Origin: Leptobrachium leishanense
Taxonomy: Eukaryota; Chordata; Amphibia; Anura; Megophryidae
Reading direction: 5' to 3'
DNA length: 64,000 bases
Assembly: GCA_009667805.1 (NCBI GenBank)
Contig: CM019066.1
Span: 4,836,001 to 4,900,000, forward strand
This document shows positions 33,801-42,800 of the stretch, piece by piece. The number at the start of each line of letters is the position of its first letter. Within the stretch, counting starts at the first letter, position 1. Made by a program: the position numbers and the translations under genes. A model generated the notes under the pieces. That model searched no databases. It was not told the origin of the DNA and worked only from the letters and a program-made list of their open reading frames with translations.

Positions 33801-36800
33801 CCAACACACCCTGAATATATGGAGGAGCCCCTAAAAAGACACCCAAACCCTGAATATATGGAGGAGCCCCTAAAAAGACATCCACACACCCCGTATATAT
33901 GGATATATTTGCCCCCAGCTCACATGGATATATATATTTGCTCCCAGTTCACATGGATATATATATTTGCCCCCAGCTCACATGAGTATATTTGCCCCAG
34001 CTCACAAATGGATATAGTGCGCCCCTCACATGGGTATATTTGCCCCCAGGTCACATAGATATATTTGCCCCCAGCTCACATGGGTATATTTGCCCCCAGC
34101 TCACATGGGTATATTTGCCCCCAGTTCACATGGGTATATATATTTGCCCCCAGGTCACATGGATATATTTGCCCCCAGCTCACATGGTTATATTTGCCCC
34201 AGCTCACATAGGTATATTTGCCCCAACTCGCATAGGTATATTTGCCCCAGCTCACATGGGTATATATATATTTGCCCCTGCTCAAATGGATATATTTGAC
34301 CCCAGCTCATATGGGAATATATTGCCCCCAGCTCACATGGATATATATATTTGCCCCCAACTCACATGGATATATTGCCCCAGCTCACATGGGTATATTG
34401 CCCCCAGCTCATATGGGTATATATTGCCCCAGCTCATATGGATATATTGCCCCAGCTCATATGGGTATATATTGCCCCTAGCTCACATGATATATTGCCC
34501 AAGCTCATATGGGTATATATTTCCCCAGCTCATATGGGTATATTACCCCCAGCTCATATGGGTATATATTGCCCCCAGCTCACATGGATATATTGCTCCC
34601 ATCTCATATGGGTATATATTGTCCCCCAGCTCATATGGATATATTGCCCCCCAGCTCATATGGGTATATATTGCCCCCAGCTCATATGGATATATTTGCC
34701 CCAGCTCATATGGGTATATATTTCCCCCCAGCTCATATGGATATATTTGTCCCCAGCTCATATGGATATATTTGCCCCCAGCCTCTCACCTCCTCTGCTG
34801 GCGTTCTTCTCCATACGAGGAGGCGAGCGGCCGCTGACATGCAGCTTGGCCGCTCGCTGGGAGCCACCTGACCAGCTACGCAGCCGTGTTCTCGCGAGAT
34901 CGCACGCTGGTCAGGTGGTTCCTATACCAGGCGAGCGGCCAAGCTGCATGTCAGCGGCCACTCGCCTCTAGGGAGAGCAATGCCGGCACCGGTGATTTAA
35001 AGCGGCAAATCCGCTCAACGGCGCTGCCCTTATGCGCCTGGCGGCAAAGATGCTGCCGCGACCCAACAAAAAAATAGTGCAGCGGCCGCGGATTTGCCGC
35101 TTTAAAATTCTGCCGCCTGGAGCAAGTGCACCACTCTGCTCCATCATCGGGCCAGCCCTGCGCCTACCTCACAAAATACTTGTACATCTCATAGATTGTA
35201 AATTCCCTTGGGAACAGGGACCCCCTGAATCAGGTCATCATCCATGTGTGGTATTCTAATGTATCATCTCCTTGTACACTGATCTTGTAAAGCGCAGCGG
35301 AATATGTGGCGCTATATAAATAAAGGATAATAACAAAAACCAGAAAATAAACCATGATGTTCAGTAACTAGTTAGTTGCATATTGCAGATATTTCATTTA
35401 TTTCCATGGAGTGCAGTGCCTTTCCTGTACCCTATATTGCGTTCAAAAGGTAACAATGGAAAAACACTCAAAGACTGCCTAGTATAAATAAATAATCAAA
35501 CCAGGTGGAAACAACAAGCTCGGAAATATTCCGCAGCGATCTCATCCCGGACAGGAGTAGAACTGACAAGTTCACGCCGCCTTGTTTTACAGGCTGAGCT
35601 CCTCAGATTTTGTATATCTCATAACATGGCGGAGAGACTGTCACCAGAGAATGTGACAGCTGCGGAGGCATTCCTGTACCTGCCACTTTCCATAATAACT
35701 GACCTTGGCTTCAGCAATCGGTGTGTGAGCTAGGTCAATATGGAGGTAATCTGCCAATATACCAGGGGTCACGTCGAGGGGAACACGTGGGAACGCCGTT
35801 TCTCCACTATCTTTGCAGAGAGAACTTCTTAAATCATTTGTCAAGTGTGTGACGAAACGTTGCTGTTTATGATGCTCCATTAAAGCATAAAGAAACCACA
35901 ACTAGAGTGCCTAGACTCCTATCTGTTCTTTATCACTCAGTATTTTGGGGTTGGTGGGGTTGGCTCCACTGGATACATCAGACCTATGTATTTGCTGTAT
36001 TGTGGCTTATTTCTGATACGGCAGTGTGCAGAATTTTCAATCTGTACGACTACAATATTGGACTGCTCTGCAGAGCATCATATCATTTATCTTTTGGTGT
36101 CATTTTGATAGTACAATCCACCTGCAGGGCCCTGTGCGGTCTCCATTACCTTTCCGAGCCTCTTTCTCCAGTGACTTATTGACATCAGAAAGATCATACA
36201 TACAGTCATGCAGTACACACGTTGGCCACTAGGGGGCATCTAAGAGGAAGTGGAAATCTTGACAATAGTACATTTATTACCATTAGAGGGAATCCAAGAG
36301 GATGTGGGAATCTGAAAATTATTATATTAAAAACTTTTTTGGGGGGGTCTGAGATATAATATAGAGTTGCACTCGGAAGGGCTGACAACAGTGATATAAC
36401 ACACTAATAAAGGCATCTAAGAGATACTATGCAGTTGTATACAAATTTAGGATTGGTGAGAGGGAGGCAGGGAGGGTGGGGTGGTGGCACAAGACTCCAG
36501 CTCTAAGTAAAGATAAAACACCGGCGGTACAGTTCCTCTGCCCAGTGGCAGTACCCCAGGGACTGTGCTATAGTTCTGCTACCTATTGTAACATAAATAA
36601 AAATAAACTGGTTATGTCTGACATAGCCCTAGAACTAAGGCTAATGTCAGACGAACGCAGTCAGAGCGCACTCTGCGGAAGATACTGTAGACATCACACG
36701 ATCCGTTTTTCTTGACGGACATAGAAAAAAAAGGGAATTATGGGAAACAAAATTAATATGAATAATGATAAAAATTCAAAAACAATAAGAAAAGCCATTT

Positions 36801-39800
36801 TGTGCATGAAGGTGCCGGACGGTGCAAATGAGCTGCATCTGACATCTCCTCATCACTCACACAGAACGCTAGGTGGACGTCGCGCACTCTGCACGTCCGT
36901 CTAGTCTAAACAGTGACCGGCTGGGTGGAGTAGAGGTAACATCACTGCTCTGCATGGAGAGAGCCTGTGGAGTCATGGGTTTGATCCCGACGAGCACCTC
37001 TCCAGTAAGTGTCCTTGGGCAAGACACCCAACAGTACATACTCGCCACCCAGGACATACTTGAAAACGAGAGAAAGCTCAATGTATCCTTCCTGGTAAAA
37101 TACTTTCTCAAAAAAAAAAAAATGGGAGTGTGAGCAATATAATACACCAATGGTCATGAAGAATCTGAGCGATAATACACAATGCCTGCTGAAGGACACC
37201 CAAGAAACTGTAATGTTGACACCGCGGGCCATCCCAGCTCTTTGTTGTATTATACAATATAGAAATGCTAGACTAGAAGCAGGAGAGATTATACTGTATG
37301 GACACAGGAGACAGCTAGGAAATAAATCAAAACAAATTAAAATTTAATTTGTATGTCCTTTCATCTAATTCTGTGGTCAGTTACATTGTCTTCAGAAAAC
37401 GCAGGGTTTTACATTAGTGTGCGTGTGCAAATACACTGCCAGGCAAGTCACACGTTCTAGTATTTCATTGGATCGCCTTTTGCTTGTGATTACGTCTCAC
37501 ATTCGCCACGGCATTGTTTCGATAAACTCATGTAATGTCACAGCATTTATTTGTGTCCACAGTGGAATTAATTTATGGCCAAGATCTTGTATTGATGATG
37601 GGAGAGTCAGACGCTGCACAAAGTCTTCTTCAGCGCATTATCCCAAAGATTCTCAATGGGGTTAAGGTCTGGACTGTGTGGTGGCCAATCCATGTGTGAA
37701 AATGATGTCTCATGCTCCCTGAGCCACTCTTGCACAATTTGATCCCGATGAATCCTGGCATTGCCATCTTGGAATATGCCCGCTGTGCCATCAGGGAAGA
37801 AAAAAACCCATTGATGGAAAAACCTGCTCATTCAGTATATTCAGGGAGTCACATGACCTCATGTTTTGCAGCTGAAACATATTAATCACTGCCGTAATTA
37901 TCCAATGAAAGGCTCACACCTATCTGCTTAGTTAAATCCAGGTGGTGACTTTTTTTGGCCAGGCTGTGTGTATTCACTTGCAAATGCAAAACCTTTAATA
38001 TCTTAATATAAAACGTAATACTGATTAATTAACACCCATTCCTCTGCTTTCAATCAGTTACTAGTTTCTCAGTCAGTCTCAGTGTTCAAACATGGTCCAA
38101 AATGTAAAGGTTAACCAGTTCTGCTTCAAGAGAGTTATCAATAAAACCCCGGAATTTGTGAATCTTGAACTAAAATGTGTCTGTCGATTATTGCCGTAAA
38201 GAGAACCTTTCATCACAAAAAAACAACCAGGGCTCATTTCAAAGGGAATTAAGTCTTAAACATGTGCTAGAGATTGTGATAACGCATTTTAAAGAAACAT
38301 TTTTATAAATCCCTATTACATATTCACTGTCACTCACTTCCGGCATCTTGCCGACCAAACAGTCCTAGCAGAGAGACGAAAAACAATCCTTACGGACGGT
38401 CCTCCTGCTTACTTTTCACAAACAACTGATTGACGACGCGAGGACTAATGAGTGAACACACCAATATTATCATGAGAGCCAATCAAAGAGCTGCGCGATT
38501 CCATCATTCTGCGTCACCCAAGAAGCAGGAAACCTACTCATCTTGACCACTCTATTGTTTTGAAGTGGTCAGGATGTGGGAAGTCTCTCCCCCCTGCCCT
38601 TGCTGCCCCTATCTGCTTTCATTGCGGTGGTGAAGTCGAGAAGTTTCCTCCACCCCACCCGTGTCACCAGCAGCCGGGGAATTTGAATTTCCCACCTCTG
38701 AGGTCACCAGATCAGTCATTAGTGATGTTAGCATGCAGAGGGTGTGCCATTGTCACCCACTAAGACCACCCACGAAAGAGAGCGGTCTCAGAGAGGCAGC
38801 CTATAGATTGGGGCTCCGCGCATGCACAGGTCCGATCAGTCGTTCTGTGCAGGCACTACGGAACTTACAGACGTAAAGTGTACAAGTCCTGTTGCGCTGC
38901 GCAATTTGTGTAGGAGAGCAAATTGGGCAAAAAATCTTTAGGGACTTCCTGGTGTGGGAGTCACTGAGCCGAAGAGGAAGAGCAGTATCTGGCTTGAAAG
39001 AAGAGGTGAGTAAAATCAGCCCCCCTCAAAAATAATATATGTATGTGACAGATCTCTGTACCCCGACAGGGTCACATCTGCCAATGCCGCTTCCATGCAG
39101 GACCCCCCATGTTCTACCCAGGCAGACTCCCGTGCCTTCCTCCAGTCTTCAGATGAAGCTTAAGACCGGGACACATAGAGAGCACCCTAGCATCCCCCAG
39201 AAATAAGACAAGGCTGTAGATCTGAGGTCTTTCAGAGTTAGAATGGAACTCTCTTAATCATGAACACACACATATATTTATACGGTCATATATGGGTCAG
39301 TTACATCCACAAACCCCCCTAGAAACTGCTGGGGGACCTAATCAGACTGAAACAGATAAATGGACAAACATTTGCTTCTTGGAACGTGGATCGTAATTAG
39401 ATTAGGTACAGACAGTGAAATTAAACATTATGTAACACTTCTAAACGAGTCAAGACAATGGAAATCGGGATGATAACAGATTACAGTCGGCAGATTTACA
39501 ATTTTCAAATAGAAACAGATAAACACATTCTTGAGACAAGGTAAACTGGGATGTTAATCCTTTCAACAGATAACAGATAGACAATAGAATTCTTGCATAA
39601 TCATAGCATATACCAACATTCTGCACACAAGAGGGCAATGGGCCAATATTGATTATGAGTCCTGCACACTACAAATATGCCTACATGCCCATGCACCCCA
39701 AGTCCAAAATGACTTGCGTCACAATATATATATATATATAATTAGAAAAAATTGGGCAGAGGCTGTCAGCAGCATCTGACCAATTATTTAAGGGCGATAA

Positions 39801-42800
39801 ATGAGAAGTCTATTTTTATTATATAGTATCCCTTTAAAGGACGATAAAAACAAAAAATGTACACCAAGTTCAAAAGCATGACTTCGCAACATAGCACTCA
39901 TCTGATGATAATGCCTGGGATAAACAACTTTGACTCTTTTACCCTTGACGAATGTGTTAAACATGATCGTTCGGACCCGAGCAACATAAAATGTCAAAGG
40001 GAATCGATGTCTTAGATCGCAAAATATGGCAAACAACAGAGCGCAAAGCATCTTTCTACACTTCAATCACAAATAAAGATAGTAAAATAGAATAGTTTAT
40101 ATTACTTTTGACACAATGTGAATATCATATGATCTGGGTAAGTGTTCCACTCTGTCGTGATCATCTTACACAGGCGTAGACAGAACCCCAACCAATCTCA
40201 ACCACATTTGTTTATGCTTAAATCCAGAGTGAGTCAGGCAGGAGTTTGGTTTAATCAGGATCACTGTGTGTCACAAAACAATAGCAGCTCCTAGATTGTG
40301 TATAGTAAACAGAAAGCATGTTTTACCTTTCAGCAAAGACATCCAGTTTCCCCAAATCATCAGAAAGACCAATCAGGGCATCCAGAGTGCCCACCTAAAA
40401 AAAAAAAAACGGTACTCGTCACATATCAAAGAAAAAAGTTAAAGAAGTTATTTGTTTAAAAAAATACGTAAACTTCATTAATTTAGTAGAGAAAACAAAT
40501 TAACATTTCTAAAGACAGCTACTGGTGGTTGTTAAACATACAAAAGGATATATAGAAGGCAAATAAAAGAAAGGCTGCTTTAAAGAAAGGTTTATTTAAT
40601 TAAAGAATGTAAATGTATCAACAAACAATAAACAAATCCCCAAAACATGTCCTTTTATTTGCAAACTCAGGTAAAAGCTTCAAAAGCAACTTAAAAGGTA
40701 TAAAGTAAATAAACCCCAGCTAGAAATCTGAAAACTGACAGATAAAGGAAAGATGGTTAATTTTATTAAATTATTATTATACTATATTTATAAAGCGCCA
40801 ACACATTCTGCAGTGCTGTACACAAGAAAAACTAAAAAATACAGTTACATTAAACGTGAAAGACAGGACATAGGATAAACAGATACAGCAGACTTAGTGG
40901 ACCTTAGTCCCGTGTGAGATTACAATCTAGATTAAATGATATGTTGACCGATAAGAAAAATAATTCCTGCTACAAAACAGAAAAAAAGTGAAATTGTAAA
41001 ATAAAGGGAAATAAAAGCTCACCTGCTCATTGCTCGTTTTAGGAATGTTATATCGCTTGACGCCATAAAATATACTACAACTAGAATTTTACATTAAACT
41101 CTAGTCTCTTCTTTAACCAGAAATTTTAAATAAATGGCAAATAAAAGGAAATAATTCTAGTAGAAAACAATATGGGCTCTATTAACTGCTTCGCGCAACG
41201 CTATTTTTTTTGTGTGCAGCGTTAAACGTTAACGAGCGTAAATTAACGATGGTATTAAAATCCGAGCGCATTTTTTCATGCGTCGAAAAATAACGTGCGG
41301 AAAAAAGATGCGCAAAAACGCACGCACATTAACGCTGCGCGCAAAAATCGGTGGGCGGACTGTTTTTTTCACGCGATTCAGCCAATCAGAATTAAGAACC
41401 ACAATTGTCTCCCGTTAAGTTTTTGCGCCTGTCAAATTCAATCTGAATATATATGCTGCAACAATGATAAAAACACGCACAACATCTCTATTTTATTGTT
41501 TGGGTATGTGTAGATTGTGTAACTATACTGTGCTATATTTTTTTTTCCATGCTGGTGTATCTGGTTTCAGCCAGGACATTCAGATTTGCCATTAACACCA
41601 GCTTTTCAAAGACGTTAAAATTATGCGCGCAAACATTGTCCGTTAACATTTGCGCATAGATTGTAATACCTTGCGTGCACCAGCGCACAAACGCATTTGC
41701 GCTCACAATGTTAAGTATAGGATGCGCAACGTACATTACGCTCGCAAAGGGTTCACGCAGGTTCACCCGCGGTAGACGTTAACACGCATTTTTTGCATAG
41801 ACATTGTTATGCGACGTTCTGCGCAAAGGGTTTTTCCCCTCGCGTTAATGCTTTTTTGCGCATGCGTTAACGTTTGCGCAAAGAATGTAATAGGGCCCTA
41901 TATGTGTAGAAAAAAATGGAAAAATCCCAAAAAAATTTTAAGATTTTCTATGACAAAAAAGATATTTATTGTGCTATTTTTCAAAGTTAAACTCTGACCC
42001 AGTCTGTGGTGTATCAGAATAGAAACATAGAAACATAGAAAAATGTTGGCAGATAAGAACCTTTCGGCCCATCTAGTCTGCCCAATTACATGGATACTTT
42101 ACCTGGATTTATCTTTTGTTTAGGATAGCCTTATGCCTATCCCATGCTTGCTTAAATTCAATTACTGTTTTGGCCTCTACCACTTCTACTGGAAGACTGT
42201 TCCATGTATCCACCACCCTCTCAGTAAAATAATGCTTCCTGATGTTACTTTTAAACCTTTGTAAATCTAATAAGAATCGCAGTAATCAGATTTACATTCG
42301 ATATCAGTAAATAAGAAAACACCCAACAATCACACAAGTCTTCTTTTCGACACATTCATCAGGAAGCGGGTTTTAAGTGATTGTAAAATGAAATCATCAA
42401 AGTCAGGTTTTAGCGAAATAAGCCCAAAAAGCCTTAAAGGGAGCATCTTGCAGATACCGCTGGGGAGAACCGAACGGATTTAGAAATAATTACTATATTT
42501 TGTAAACAAAAAAAACAACAACAAATAGTTCCGAATTTCTAGACGACCTTGAAGAAAAAGATGTCTTTTGTTTTCTGTGAGTAGAAACAACAATATGGAT
42601 TAAACCTGTTTTTTTTTCATTTACAGGGACAGAAGTCATAAAATAAGGTGGAATTCTGTAATTGTATCTGTCACTGTATTGTATAATTGTATTGGCCCCT
42701 GTAGGAGTGCGCTGTTAACTCTTGATTCACCTTGCCCATATCGATTGAAGCTATTTGACATCTGACCATACAATCAGAGTTATTCAGAGAAAGGTGAAAC

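Larger units (their letters stand above)
33318..35335 (+). mobile_element. SINE with tRNA-like heads, split by a hAT derivative
   Basis: A head at 33318-33430 has TGGAGTAGAGGTAACATCC and a B-box-like GGTTCAAATCCC at 33366-33377, followed by the conserved GTGTCCTTGGGCAAGACACC. Two diverged head repeats follow (33460-33692). The body resumes at 35169 after the hAT insertion and ends GCGCTATATAAATAAA at about 35310-35330. The same head is at 36917 and the same tail, reversed, at 40776 and 43018. Confidence 0.6.

Noticed and set aside
33992..34837. 281-aa open frame rich in Tyr, Gly, Ile and Pro
   Set aside because: It is a translation of a 24-30 bp minisatellite inside a transposon; other frames and the other strand are also open.
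37434..37970. Considered as an active Tc1 transposase gene
   Set aside because: Only the C-terminal 74 residues remain; the first catalytic Asp and DNA-binding domain are gone.
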